From the NCBI RefSeq assembly GCF_011064825.1, contig NZ_CP048751.1, positions 372,001 to 436,000 on the forward strand: 64,000 bases of DNA, read 5' to 3'. Each line of letters opens with the position of its first letter. Position 1 is the stretch's first letter. The translations under genes were made by a program, and so were the position numbers. This DNA comes from Brevundimonas mediterranea. GTDB taxonomy: Bacteria > Pseudomonadota > Alphaproteobacteria > Caulobacterales > Caulobacteraceae. The notes beneath the pieces are model-generated. The model had not been told where the DNA came from. It searched no databases and saw only the letters and a list, made by a program, of their open reading frames with translations. This document shows positions 26,719-36,596 of this stretch, piece after piece.

Positions 26719-27468
26719 ATGGCCGCCATCTATCCTGATCTGAAGGACAAGACCGTCATCGTCACCGGAGGCGCGGGGGGGATAGGCGAAGCCATAGTCC
26801 GCAGCTTCCACGCCCAGGGCGCCCGGGTCGGCTTCCTGGATATCGACACACAACGCGGACCCAGGCTTCGGGCCGAGTTGGGGGCGGACACATTGTTCAT
26901 TCCCTGCGACCTGACCGACATTCCGGCCTTGAAGGCTGCGGTCGCGGAAGTGCGCGCAGCGTTCGGGCTGATCGACGTTCTGGTCAACAACGCCGCCCAT
27001 GACGAACGTCATGCGACCCTGGACGTGACCGAGGAATACTGGGACGGCCGCATGGCCATGAACCTGAAGCACCTGTTCTTCGCCGCCCAGGCCGTGCTGC
27101 CGGACATGCAGGCGACGGGCAAGGGCGCCATCGTCAATCTGGGATCCACGTCATGGATCATCGGTCAGGGCGGCATGCCGGCCTATACGGCGTGCAAGTC
27201 CGCCGTGATTGGGCTGACCCGTTCGCTGGCCCGCGACTTCGGCCCCTTCGGCGTGCGGGTGAACGCTGTCGCGCCTGGATGGATCATGACCGAGCGCCAG
27301 TTGGAGCTGTGGGTCACGCCAGAGACCGAAAAGGAAATCTACGCCAACCAGTGCCTCAAGCGCCGACTCGTGCCGGACGACATCGCCAAGGTGGTCGTCT
27401 TCATGTGTTCGGACGAGGCGGGGGCAATCACCAACCAACACTATGTCGTCGACGGCGGCTGGACCTGA
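26719..27468 (+). CDS. SDR sugar 1-dehydrogenase (XylB-like, probably galactose)
   Basis: A 249-aa short-chain dehydrogenase. The cofactor motif is TGGAGGIG (about 16-23), NNAA follows at 90-93, and the catalytic Ser143 or Ser145, Tyr156 and Lys160 (AYTACK) are intact. Its N terminus AAIYPDLKDKTVIVTGG and late blocks closely resemble Caulobacter xylose dehydrogenase XylB. In this locus, with DgoK and DgoA, it most likely oxidises galactose to galactonolactone. The dehydratase gene follows immediately. Confidence 0.9.
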   Translation: MAAIYPDLKDKTVIVTGGAGGIGEAIVRSFHAQGARVGFLDIDTQRGPRLRAELGADTLFIPCDLTDIPALKAAVAEVRAAFGLIDVLVNNAAHDERHATLDVTEEYWDGRMAMNLKHLFFAAQAVLPDMQATGKGAIVNLGSTSWIIGQGGMPAYTACKSAVIGLTRSLARDFGPFGVRVNAVAPGWIMTERQLELWVTPETEKEIYANQCLKRRLVPDDIAKVVVFMCSDEAGAITNQHYVVDGGWT

Positions 27469-29280
27469 ATGACCGATACCTCAAAGACCCCTCCCCCCTC
27501 CAAGACGCTCCGCAGCCGCGCCTGGTTCGACAATCCGGAAAATCCGGACATGACGGCCCTCTATCTTGAGCGCTATCTGAACTACGGCCTGACGCGCAAA
27601 GAGCTGCAGTCCGACAAGCCGATCATCGGCATCGCCCAGACCGGTTCGGACCTGTCGCCGTGCAACCGCCACCACCTGGTGCTGGCCGAGCGCGTGCGTG
27701 AAGGCATCCGTGAGGCGGGCGGCATCGCCATGGAGTTCCCAGTTCACCCGATCCAGGAAACCGGCAAGCGCCCGACCGCCGGCCTGGACCGCAACCTGGC
27801 CTATCTGGGGCTGGTCGAGAGCCTGTACGGCTATCCGCTGGACGGGGTCGTCCTGACCATCGGCTGCGACAAGACCACGCCCGCCTGCCTGATGGCGGCG
27901 GCCACCGTCGACATCCCCGCCATCGCCCTGTCGGTCGGACCCATGCTGAACGGCTGGCACCGGGGCGAGCGTACCGGGTCGGGCACGATCATCTGGAAGG
28001 CGCGCCAGATGATGGCGGCCGGCGAGATCGACTATGACGGCTTCATCGAGTTGGTGGCGTCCTCGGCTCCGTCGGTCGGTTACTGCAACACCATGGGCAC
28101 GGCGACGACGATGAACTCGCTGGCCGAGGCCCTGGGCATGTCGCTGCCCGGCTCGGCCGCCATTCCCGCCCCCTACCGCGAGCGCGCCCAGGTCGCCTAT
28201 GAGACCGGGCTACGGATCGTCGAGATGGTGCGCGAAGATCTGAAGCCGTCAGACATCCTGACGAAAGAGGCCTTCCACAACGCCATCGTCGTCAACTCGG
28301 CCATCGGCGGCTCGACCAACGCCCCGATCCACCTCACCGCCCTGGCCCGCCACGCCCATGTCGACGTGCCGCTGAAGGACTGGCAGACTGAGGGGCTGCA
28401 CGTTCCGCTGCTGGTCAATCTGCAGCCCGCCGGCGCCTATCTGGGCGAGGACTATTTCCACGCCGGCGGCGTGCCGGCGGTGGTGTCAGAGCTGATGAAA
28501 CAGGGGCTGATCCGCGAGAACGCCCTGACCGTCACCGGCAAGTCGATCGGCGACAATTGCCGCGACGCCGAGATCGTCCTGCCCGATGTGATCAAGACCT
28601 TCGACGCCCCGATGAAGACCGACGCCGGCTTCGTCGTCTTCACCGGCAATCTGTTCAACTCGGCCATCATGAAGCTGAGCGTGATCTCACCCGAGTTCCG
28701 CGAACGCTATCTGTCCAACCCCGATGACCTGAACGCCTTCGAGGGCCCTGCCGTCGTGTTCGACGGACCCGAGGACTATCATCACCGGATCGACGACGAG
28801 AGCCTGGGCATCACCGAACAAACCCTGCTGTTCATGCGCGGCGCCGGCCCCATCGGCTATCCGGGCGCGGCCGAGGTCGTGAACATGCGGCCGCCGTCCT
28901 ACCTGATCAAGAAGGGCGTCAGCGCCCTGGCCTGTATCGGCGACGGACGCCAGTCGGGCACCTCCGGTTCGCCGTCGATCCTGAACGCCTCGCCGGAAGC
29001 GGCGGCGGGCGGGAACATCGCCCTGCTGAAGACCGGCGACCGGGTGCGGATCGACATGAACACCGGCCGCGCCGACATCCTGATCTCGGACGAGGAACTG
29101 GCCGAGCGCCGCAAGACGTTCGAGGCGGCGGGCGGCTACAAATACCCGGCCTCCCAGACGCCGTGGCAGGAAATGCAGCGCGCGGTGGTCGGTCAGTTGG
29201 AGACCGGCGCCGTGCTGGAACCGGCGGTCAAATACCACCGGATCGTCGACAGGTTCGGTCTGCCTCGCGACAGCCACTGA
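27469..29280 (+). CDS. IlvD/Edd-family sugar acid dehydratase (probable galactonate dehydratase)
   Basis: A 603-aa dehydratase. Three cysteines that hold the [2Fe-2S] cluster are present: Cys65 ([10 protein letters not shown]), Cys133 (TIGCDKTTP) and Cys206 (GYCNTMGTA). Family signatures [16 protein letters not shown] and [20 protein letters not shown] are intact. It is close to Caulobacter xylonate dehydratase XylD. Because the next steps here are DgoK and DgoA, the expected substrate is D-galactonate, replacing the unrelated enolase-superfamily DgoD. Substrate choice is inference. It starts one base after the SDR stop. Confidence 0.92.
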   Translation: MTDTSKTPPPSKTLRSRAWFDNPENPDMTALYLERYLNYGLTRKELQSDKPIIGIAQTGSDLSPCNRHHLVLAERVREGIREAGGIAMEFPVHPIQETGKRPTAGLDRNLAYLGLVESLYGYPLDGVVLTIGCDKTTPACLMAAATVDIPAIALSVGPMLNGWHRGERTGSGTIIWKARQMMAAGEIDYDGFIELVASSAPSVGYCNTMGTATTMNSLAEALGMSLPGSAAIPAPYRERAQVAYETGLRIVEMVREDLKPSDILTKEAFHNAIVVNSAIGGSTNAPIHLTALARHAHVDVPLKDWQTEGLHVPLLVNLQPAGAYLGEDYFHAGGVPAVVSELMKQGLIRENALTVTGKSIGDNCRDAEIVLPDVIKTFDAPMKTDAGFVVFTGNLFNSAIMKLSVISPEFRERYLSNPDDLNAFEGPAVVFDGPEDYHHRIDDESLGITEQTLLFMRGAGPIGYPGAAEVVNMRPPSYLIKKGVSALACIGDGRQSGTSGSPSILNASPEAAAGGNIALLKTGDRVRIDMNTGRADILISDEELAERRKTFEAAGGYKYPASQTPWQEMQRAVVGQLETGAVLEPAVKYHRIVDRFGLPRDSH

Positions 29281-29390
29281 GCACGATCAACATCGCCTGT
29301 AAAAATTATTTCATTGACAGAAGTCGGCCTAGCCGGTTTCCTGAACTCAAGGGCCGGCAACAGGCCTGAGGGTTTCAGGGAGGCGTCGCG

Positions 29391-31898
29391 TTGGATCGCG
29401 AAGATCTACTAGTTTCACGCGTGGATCGGCGCGCCCTGATGCAGGGCGCAACGGCGGCGGCTGTGGCGGCGATTCTTCCCTCAACCCCGGCCTTGGCGGC
29501 GACGCCCGAGACCCGACGACGCATCAAGCTGGCGTTCGATTGGAAGTTCGCTCTCGGCCACGCGGCGGACATCGACAAGGATTTCGGCTTCGGTCGAGAT
29601 CAACGCACCTACGCCAAAACGGGCGGCTCCGAGACCTCCCCCATCGCCGAGGCGGCGAAGGCGGACTTCGACGATTCCGCCTGGACCGACGTCCAGACTC
29701 CGCACGACTGGGCGATCGACCTGCCCTACGATTCCACGCCTCGCATCCTGGCGCCCGATCAGGACGATCCCCGCGCCGCGCATGGGTTCCACGCCCTGGG
29801 CCGCGACCATCCCGAGAACAGCGTCGGGTGGTACCGACGCCCCCTGGACATCCCGGCCGACTGGGCCGGCCGCCGCATCGGACTGGAGTTCGACGGCGCG
29901 TTCCGCCAGGTCGTGGTCTTCGTCAACGGGATCATCGTCGACGAGCATGCCGGCGGCTATTCGCCCTTCCGCATCGACATCACCGACGTGGCGCAACCCG
30001 GCCGCCCCAACTGGCTGACCGTCCGTGTGGACGCCAGCTTGGGCGAGGGCTGGTTCTATGAAGGCGCGGGTCTTTACCGACATGTCTGGCTGACGGCGGC
30101 GAACCCGGTCCATGTGCCCCCCGACGGCGTGTTCATCCGGGCGGAGCCGCAGGGTTCGGGTGCACGGGCGACGGTCGAGGCGGCCGTGCGCAACCAGTCG
30201 GACTCGTCTCGCACGGCGACGGTGCGTACCGTCGTCGTGGCGCCGAACGGCCTGGAGAAGGCGCGACGGGAAGTCATGCTGTCGCTGGCGCCCTGGAGGA
30301 ACGAAAACGCCGACCTGGCCCTGGCCTGGGACGTTGCTCCCCTGTGGTCGCCCGCCGATCCCCAGCTCCATCGGCTGACCACCGAAATCGAGATCGACGG
30401 CGTCGTGGTCGACCGGATCGAGACGCCCTTCGGCGTCCGGTCCGCGGTCTTCGACGCCCAACGCGGCTTCCTGCTCAATGGACAACCGCTGAAACTGCTC
30501 GGCGCCTGCTGTCACCAGGACCACGCCGGCGTCGGCGCCGCCATCCCGGATCGGCTCCAGGATTGGCGGATCGAACAGCTGAAGGCCATGGGCTGCAACG
30601 CCTATCGCGCCTCGCATAATCCGGCCATGCCGGAGCTGATGGACGCCTGCGACCGGCTGGGAATGCTGGTCATCGCCGAGACGCGGCGTATGTCCTCCGA
30701 CGAAGAGTCCATGACAGAGCTGGCCACCCTGGTGCGGCGCGACCGCAACCGACCCTCGGTCATCGCCTGGTCGATCGGCAATGAAGAACAGGCGATCCAG
30801 GGCAACGAAACCGGCGCCGCCATCGCCCGCACCATGAAGCGGCTGGTCAACCGCCTGGACCCGTCCCGCCCCGTCACGGCCGCAAAGGACCAGGACTTCG
30901 ACACCGGCGTATCGCGCGTCGTCGACGTTCTGGGCTTCAACTATCGCACCCCCCAGATGGAGGGCTATCACGCCCGCTTCCCAGATCAGCCCATCCTCGG
31001 CAGCGAGACGGGCAGCACGGTCTCGACCCGGGGCGAATATGTGCTGGACGCGGCCCGGCACATCGTCCCCGCCTATGACCGCGAACACCCCTGGTGGGCC
31101 TCGACCGCCGAGGAATGGTGGACCATTGCGGCTGAGCGCCCCTATATCGCCGGCGGCTTCATCTGGACCGGCTTCGACTATCGCGGCGAACCGACGCCCT
31201 ACAGCCGTTGGCCCAGCGTCGGCTCCTACTTCGGCGCCATGGACTCCTGCGGCTTCCCGAAGGACAATTACTGGTACTACCGCGCCTGGTGGCGGCCCGA
31301 ACCGCTGCTGCACCTGTTCCCGCACTGGAATTGGGAAGGGCGCGAAGGCGAGGAGATCGAGGTCTGGGTCCATTCCAACCTGGATCGCGTCGAACTGTTC
31401 GTGAACGGCCGCTCGGTCGGAGCGAAGACCGTCGAACGCAATCGTCACCTGGCCTGGTCCGTCCCCTATGCGCCGGGCGTGCTGGAGGCGCGCGGGTACA
31501 AGAATGGTCACCTAGTCTCGACCCAGCGTCGCGAGACCGCCGGCGCCCCGGCGGCTCTGCGTCTGTCCGTTGATCGTCAACGATTGACTGCCGACGGCGA
31601 GGACGTGGCCATGATCGCCACCAGCGTCGTGGACGCCCGTGGCCGACCCTGTCCGCGCGCCAACGACCTTGTCGCCTTCGAGGTTGCGGGCGACGCCCGG
31701 GTCATCGGCGTCGGCAACGGCGATCCTGTCAGCCACGAGCCGGATCGCAGCGACCGCCGACATCTGTTCAACGGACTGGCCCAGGCCATCGTCCAGACGG
31801 GCCGCAAAGGCGGCCCCATCACCGTCACCGCGCGGGCCGACGGGCTGCGGCCCGCCGTGCTTCGTCTCGACGCCCGCAACACCAAACTATCGACCTGA
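29391..31898 (+). CDS. Exported GH2 beta-galactosidase
   Basis: An 835-aa glycoside hydrolase family 2 enzyme. The N terminus holds VDRRALMQGATAAAVAAIL, a probable Tat signal. Sugar-binding, immunoglobulin-like and TIM-barrel domains follow. The acid/base Glu465 lies in SIGNEE and the nucleophile Glu539 in LGSETGS. C-terminal DUF4982-like and Ig-like domains cover about residues 640-830. A TTG start at 29391 has AGGGAGG seven bases upstream. It probably works in the periplasm, cutting galacto-oligosaccharides imported by the adjoining TonB receptor. Confidence 0.9.
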   Translation: MDREDLLVSRVDRRALMQGATAAAVAAILPSTPALAATPETRRRIKLAFDWKFALGHAADIDKDFGFGRDQRTYAKTGGSETSPIAEAAKADFDDSAWTDVQTPHDWAIDLPYDSTPRILAPDQDDPRAAHGFHALGRDHPENSVGWYRRPLDIPADWAGRRIGLEFDGAFRQVVVFVNGIIVDEHAGGYSPFRIDITDVAQPGRPNWLTVRVDASLGEGWFYEGAGLYRHVWLTAANPVHVPPDGVFIRAEPQGSGARATVEAAVRNQSDSSRTATVRTVVVAPNGLEKARREVMLSLAPWRNENADLALAWDVAPLWSPADPQLHRLTTEIEIDGVVVDRIETPFGVRSAVFDAQRGFLLNGQPLKLLGACCHQDHAGVGAAIPDRLQDWRIEQLKAMGCNAYRASHNPAMPELMDACDRLGMLVIAETRRMSSDEESMTELATLVRRDRNRPSVIAWSIGNEEQAIQGNETGAAIARTMKRLVNRLDPSRPVTAAKDQDFDTGVSRVVDVLGFNYRTPQMEGYHARFPDQPILGSETGSTVSTRGEYVLDAARHIVPAYDREHPWWASTAEEWWTIAAERPYIAGGFIWTGFDYRGEPTPYSRWPSVGSYFGAMDSCGFPKDNYWYYRAWWRPEPLLHLFPHWNWEGREGEEIEVWVHSNLDRVELFVNGRSVGAKTVERNRHLAWSVPYAPGVLEARGYKNGHLVSTQRRETAGAPAALRLSVDRQRLTADGEDVAMIATSVVDARGRPCPRANDLVAFEVAGDARVIGVGNGDPVSHEPDRSDRRHLFNGLAQAIVQTGRKGGPITVTARADGLRPAVLRLDARNTKLST

Positions 31899-31927
31899 AA
31901 ATCAGGCGAGCACAGGGGGAGTTTCTA

Positions 31928-34546
31928 ATGACCGCCAATCGCAAGACCATCGCCGCCGCCAGCGTATCGCTGGCCGCCCTTCTCGCCGCAGCCCCCGTCT
32001 GGGCCCAGGAGGCCCCCGCCACCGACGACGCCGCCCAGGTCGACGAGGTTGTCGTCACCGGCATCCGCGCCTCGCTGCGCGACGCGATCGGCGTCAAGCG
32101 CCGCTCTGACCTGGTGGTCGAGGCCATCTCCTCCGAGGACATCGGCCAACTGCCGAACGTGACCATCGCCGAAGAGCTGGTGCGTCTTCCCGGCGTCAAC
32201 GGCACGCGCGACCGCGGCAACCAAAGCCAGGCCTCGATCCGGGGCCTCGGCCCGCGCCTGGTGCTGGGCCTCGTCAACGGCCGCGAGGTCGCCTCGTCGG
32301 AGCCGGACCGCAACGTCCGCTGGGAAATCTATCCGTCGGAGGTCGTCTCGGGCGTCGAGGTCTACAAGTCCCAGTCGGCCGACCTGATTTCCGGCGGCAT
32401 CGCCGGCACCATCAACATCCGCACCATCCGCCCGCTGGACTATCGCGGCCCCAGCTTCGTCGGCACCGCCGGCGCGGTCTATTACGAGGGCGGCGAGGAC
32501 CTGCCTGACTATGATCCGCTGGGTTCGCGCTTCAGCGCCAGCCTTACCCATCGGCTTACCGATACCCTCGGCGTCAACCTGGGTGTGACCCACCAGGAGC
32601 AGAAGAACGGCTATTCGACCTTCGAGGGCTGGGGCTGGAACGACGAAGATACGGGCGGATCGCCCGGCGATATCGACGGCGACGGCGATCTGGACGCGAC
32701 CTTCTGGGGCGCCCAGACCCAGGTCAAACGCCTGACCGAGACCCGCAACGGCGTAAACGGCGCCCTGCAATGGAAGCCGTCCGACCAGTTCGAACTGAAC
32801 ATGGACGCCCTCTATTCGAAGGTCGAAATCGACGAGGACCAGAACCAGATTTGGTACGGCAGGAACAACACCTACTCGAACTTTGCCGGCGCCTCCGGCT
32901 GGGCCTACGGCGATCCGGCCGCCTCCTACACCATCATCGACGGCACAGTGGTCGCCGCCACGCTGCCATTCGCCTCGGTCACCAACGTCATCGCCAAATA
33001 CGTCGAGGACAAGACGCTGCTGGCCACGGGGCTGAACGGCAAGTGGATGTCGGGCGCCTGGACCCTGACCGGCGACGTCGCCTATTCGAAGGCCGAGCGC
33101 GAGAACCTCTGGCGCGCGATCTTCACCGAACACTATCCGGCGCTCGCCGGCGTCGACATGACGCCGGGCCGGACGCCGTCGGCCTTCGCCAGCTATGATA
33201 CGTCAGACCCCAGCTTCCAGCCGCTGTTTGACTATGTCCCCGGCCAGGCGGACGGCGGCAAGCTGACGGACGAACTGACGTCGGCCCAGTTCGACGTCGC
33301 CCACTACGGCGGCGAGACGGGCGTCACCAAGACCTCCTTCGGCGTCCGCGCCTCTGACCGGTCGAAGGCCTACGAGCGACTGCTGTGGACCCAGGCGCCG
33401 ATCGTCGCCACCCTTCCCTCGTCGCTGCTCAGCAGCTTCACCGTCTCCGACTTCGACACCCCGGGCTTCCTGAACGGCGATTTCGACGCTGTGGCCCAGG
33501 CGGCCTACGGCGGCTTCGTCCAGCCCGCAGACGCCGTGGACGAGGCCTCGGGATGGTCCGTCGATGAAACGGTGTTCGAGGCCTATGTGAAGGTCGATTT
33601 CGCCGGCGACTTCGCGGGCCTGCCCGTCACTGGCAACGTCGGCATGCGTGCGGTTCAGACCGAGACCACCAGCAACGGCTATGAATCCGTCAACAGCGGA
33701 GCCCTGACGCCGATCTCGATCGACAATGACTATTTCGAACTTCTGCCCAGCCTGAACCTGACCCTGGCCCTGGCCGAAGACCAACAGCTGCGGTTTGGCC
33801 TGGCCCGGACCCTGGCGCGTCCGCCGCTGGATGAACTGCGCGCCGGCCGCACCCTGTTCAACACCAGCCCTCCGCCCACAGGCTCGGCCGGCAACCCGAA
33901 CCTGACCCCCTACATCGCCAACCAGGTCGACCTGTCCTACGAGTGGTATTTCGCGCCGGAAGCCCTGTTCGCCGCCGCCGCCTACTACAAGGACGTCGAG
34001 ACCCACATCGGCTACTTCACCCAGCCGGTGACCATCGACGGCGTGACCTACAATGTCACCGGTCCGTTCAACGGCGACGGCGGCGGCATCAGCGGCATCG
34101 AGCTGACCTTCCAGACGCCGTTCCGCTTTATCCCGGCGCTCGAGAATTTCGGCGTTTACGCCAACTTCGCCTATGTCGATTCCGACGTGAAGGAGTTCTC
34201 GCCGGCCAACAACCCGCTGGAGTCGACCGGCCTGGCCCGCGAGACGGCGACGGTCGACCTCTGGTACTCCGACGGCAAGTTCGAGAGCCGGCTGGGCTAC
34301 AAGTACCACAGCCCCTTCACCGTCATCAGCGGCTGGGACGGGTCTGCGCTGCGCACGCTGGACAACGAATCCACCCTGGACTTCAGCGCCTCCTACCAGG
34401 TGACGTCGAACCTGGGCGTACGCTTCCAGGCCAGCAACCTGACCGATGAAGAGGTCAACACCTACTACGACAACGACGAGAACCGTCTGGCCAGCAACAC
34501 CCGCTTCGGTCGCCGGTTCAGCCTCGACGCCACCTTCCGCTACTGA
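31928..34546 (+). CDS. TonB-dependent receptor (probable galacto-oligosaccharide importer)
   Basis: An 872-aa outer-membrane receptor. A signal peptide ending PVWAQEA is followed by the TonB box VDEVVVTG, the plug (EDIGQLPNVTIAEELVRLPGVN, GSQASIRGLGP-type block) and a long barrel ending in the aromatic residue of RRFSLDATFRY. It lies 29 bases after the beta-galactosidase and 34 before the GH53 gene in one plus-strand unit, the arrangement of a caulobacterial glycan-uptake locus. Confidence 0.94.
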   Translation: MTANRKTIAAASVSLAALLAAAPVWAQEAPATDDAAQVDEVVVTGIRASLRDAIGVKRRSDLVVEAISSEDIGQLPNVTIAEELVRLPGVNGTRDRGNQSQASIRGLGPRLVLGLVNGREVASSEPDRNVRWEIYPSEVVSGVEVYKSQSADLISGGIAGTINIRTIRPLDYRGPSFVGTAGAVYYEGGEDLPDYDPLGSRFSASLTHRLTDTLGVNLGVTHQEQKNGYSTFEGWGWNDEDTGGSPGDIDGDGDLDATFWGAQTQVKRLTETRNGVNGALQWKPSDQFELNMDALYSKVEIDEDQNQIWYGRNNTYSNFAGASGWAYGDPAASYTIIDGTVVAATLPFASVTNVIAKYVEDKTLLATGLNGKWMSGAWTLTGDVAYSKAERENLWRAIFTEHYPALAGVDMTPGRTPSAFASYDTSDPSFQPLFDYVPGQADGGKLTDELTSAQFDVAHYGGETGVTKTSFGVRASDRSKAYERLLWTQAPIVATLPSSLLSSFTVSDFDTPGFLNGDFDAVAQAAYGGFVQPADAVDEASGWSVDETVFEAYVKVDFAGDFAGLPVTGNVGMRAVQTETTSNGYESVNSGALTPISIDNDYFELLPSLNLTLALAEDQQLRFGLARTLARPPLDELRAGRTLFNTSPPPTGSAGNPNLTPYIANQVDLSYEWYFAPEALFAAAAYYKDVETHIGYFTQPVTIDGVTYNVTGPFNGDGGGISGIELTFQTPFRFIPALENFGVYANFAYVDSDVKEFSPANNPLESTGLARETATVDLWYSDGKFESRLGYKYHSPFTVISGWDGSALRTLDNESTLDFSASYQVTSNLGVRFQASNLTDEEVNTYYDNDENRLASNTRFGRRFSLDATFRY

Positions 34547-34580
34547 CCCCGCGTCGCACCTCAAGCCTACGGAATCGCCC

Positions 34581-35993
34581 ATGAAGATCCGCCGCATCCT
34601 CCTTCCCGCCTTCGCCGCCCTGATGGCCTTGCCCGCGCAAGCCCAGCAGGCGGGCCAGCCGGCGCCCTTCTATTTCGGCGCCGACCTGTCCTATGTGAAC
34701 GAGATGGAGGACTGCGGCGCGATCTATCGCAAGGACGGTCAGGCCCGCGATCCCTATGGCCTGTTCGCCGAAATGGGGACCAATCTGGTGCGGGTCCGGA
34801 TCTGGAACGACGCCGAATGGACCAACTACAGCGACCTGGACGATGTGCGCGAAACCATCCGCCGCGCCCGCGCGGCCCGAATGGAGGTTCTGCTCGACTT
34901 CCACTATTCGGACGACTGGGCCGACGGGGACAAGCAGATCGTGCCCAAGGCCTGGCGGTCGATGCGCGACGACACGCCGGCCCTGGCCCAGGCTCTTTAT
35001 GACTACACTTTCCAGACCCTTCGGACGCTCGACGCCGAAGGCCTGATGCCGGACCAGGTTCAGGTCGGCAATGAAACCAACCCCGAAATGATGGGCGAGC
35101 TCGACTGGAAGACCGCCCGCCCCGGCATCAACTGGGAACGCAACGCCGCCCTGTTCAACGCCGGGATCAAGGCCGTACGCGACGCCGGCGCCCAGTCCAG
35201 CATCCAGCCTTTGGTCATGCTGCACATCGCCCAGCCCGAGAACGTCGAACCCTGGTTCGCCGACGCCTGGAAGCACGGAGTCACCGACTTCGACCTGATC
35301 GGCGTCAGCTATTATCGCAAATGGTCGACCCAGGGCCTGGACGGACTGGAGCAGACGATCAATCGTCTGCGCCATCGCTATCCGGCGGAGGTGGTTGTGG
35401 TCGAGACCGCCTATCCGTTCACCACGGACTCGGCGGACGATTCCCCGAACCTGCTGGGCGAGGACTCCCTCTTGCCCGGCTATCCCGCCACCTACGAGGG
35501 CCAGCGCCAGTACATGGTCGATCTGACCCAGCGGGTGAAGTTCGCTGGCGGCGTGGGTGTCGTCTATTGGGAACCGGCTTGGGTCTCTACCGACTGCTCG
35601 ACCCGCTGGGGTCAGGGATCCAACTGGGAGAACGCGACCTACTTCGACTGGCGACGCGACGGGGAACCGACCCCTGCGGCGACCTTCGCCCAAGCCGCCT
35701 ATCAAGAACCGACGACCATCACTCTGACCATTCGTCGTCCCGAGGGCGCCGCCGGGTCATTGTGGCTCTGGGGCGATTTCCTAGGCGCCAACGACGTCGC
35801 CGTGCGGCTCGCACCCGACGGCTCCGACCCAGGTCTTTACCGTTACACGACGAAAGTCAGGCCCGAAACCGACATCCGATTCCAAGTCTTCGACCGCCGC
35901 CCCTTCGAACGGGGTCTGCTCGAATCCGGCCAAGTGATAGCCGTTCACGTTGGAAATGACGACTTCGTCGGGGTCTATTCGACTACGCGCTGA
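34581..35993 (+). CDS. GH53 arabinogalactan endo-beta-1,4-galactanase
   Basis: A 470-aa secreted enzyme that cuts beta-1,4-galactan. The signal peptide MKIRRILLPAFAALMALPAQA is followed by a GH53 TIM barrel with acid/base Glu165 (QVGNETNPEMM), nucleophile Glu275 (VVVETAYPF) and conserved HYSDDWAD. About 90 extra C-terminal residues (380-470, beginning TTITLTIRRPEG) look like a beta-sandwich carbohydrate-binding or E-set domain. The start at 34581 is fixed by the signal peptide; the longer reading overlaps the receptor gene. Confidence 0.94.
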   Translation: MKIRRILLPAFAALMALPAQAQQAGQPAPFYFGADLSYVNEMEDCGAIYRKDGQARDPYGLFAEMGTNLVRVRIWNDAEWTNYSDLDDVRETIRRARAARMEVLLDFHYSDDWADGDKQIVPKAWRSMRDDTPALAQALYDYTFQTLRTLDAEGLMPDQVQVGNETNPEMMGELDWKTARPGINWERNAALFNAGIKAVRDAGAQSSIQPLVMLHIAQPENVEPWFADAWKHGVTDFDLIGVSYYRKWSTQGLDGLEQTINRLRHRYPAEVVVVETAYPFTTDSADDSPNLLGEDSLLPGYPATYEGQRQYMVDLTQRVKFAGGVGVVYWEPAWVSTDCSTRWGQGSNWENATYFDWRRDGEPTPAATFAQAAYQEPTTITLTIRRPEGAAGSLWLWGDFLGANDVAVRLAPDGSDPGLYRYTTKVRPETDIRFQVFDRRPFERGLLESGQVIAVHVGNDDFVGVYSTTR

Positions 35994-36193
35994 CGGTTTG
36001 GCGGACACCTTCGACGGCAGGCGCGGGTCGCCGTGATCAGCCGGTGCGAGGCGCTGGTCCCGATCATGAACGCCCTGAAGGTCGATGCCATTGAGGGCGT
36101 ATAGTTGACCGAACTGGGCCTAGTCGTCACGACCACCGACATCGCCCCGAGGAGGCGGGCGAACAGCCGGATCGCGTCGCGCGGCTGACGAAT
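35994..36193. other. Degraded stretch between GH53 and DsrE fragment
   Basis: No intact gene is seen. Short readings such as GLVVTTTDIAP in one frame and EEAGEQPDRVARLTN in another run into the DsrE reading, suggesting a frameshifted 5' part of that gene. This is the border between the galactan locus and the second sulfur block. Confidence 0.4.
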
Positions 36194-36499
36194 ATGCTGG
36201 CGGCGGGCGGCGTCGACGCCGACCATCGTCAGATCGTCGTCGTCCTGCACGGCGCCGCCACGACTGCGGTCCTGTCCGACGCCGCCTGGGCCGCGCGCGG
36301 CAAGGGCGACGCCAATCTCAACAGCGCCCTGATCCGCGCCCTTCTCGCCGCCGGCGTTCAGGTGCGCCTGTGCGGCCAGGCCATGGCGGGCCACGGCGTC
36401 ACGGAAGCCGAACTCGAGCCGGGCGTGACCGTCGATCTCGCCGCCCTGATGACGGTGATTCACCATCAACAGGCGGGCTATGCGCTGATCGTCAATTGA
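36194..36499 (+). CDS. DsrE-family protein, probably N-terminally truncated
   Basis: A 101-aa reading with the DsrE/DsrF-like core RQIVVVLHGAATTAVLSD and LRALLAAGVQVRLCGQAMAGHGV, whose cysteine is the conserved sulfur-carrier position. Complete relatives are about 150 aa or more with a leader. Here, coding-like sequence continues upstream without a start and appears frameshifted, so the gene may be broken. It is adjacent to the peroxiredoxin of the second sulfur block. Confidence 0.6.
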   Translation: MLAAGGVDADHRQIVVVLHGAATTAVLSDAAWAARGKGDANLNSALIRALLAAGVQVRLCGQAMAGHGVTEAELEPGVTVDLAALMTVIHHQQAGYALIVN

Positions 36500-36533
36500 C
36501 GGGGGTCATAGGCTGAACCTTTCAGGCGGATAA

Positions 36534-36546
36534 AAACTATTAGTTT
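36534..36546. promoter_or_regulatory. Perfect 13-bp palindrome before second peroxiredoxin
   Basis: AAACTA-T-TAGTTT is a perfect inverted repeat in an AT-rich stretch (36530-36575) about 50 bases before the peroxiredoxin start. TAACTATG at 36550-36557 resembles the half-site word in the other sulfur-gene promoters. It is a candidate repressor site. Confidence 0.4.
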
Positions 36547-36596
36547 GTGTAACTATGTATATAAGTGTTGATCAGGATGTCTGAAGGAGACATCAC

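Noticed and set aside
29481..31511. 676-codon minus-strand frame opposite the beta-galactosidase
   Set aside because: Antisense shadow with no family features; the sense protein has both catalytic glutamates.
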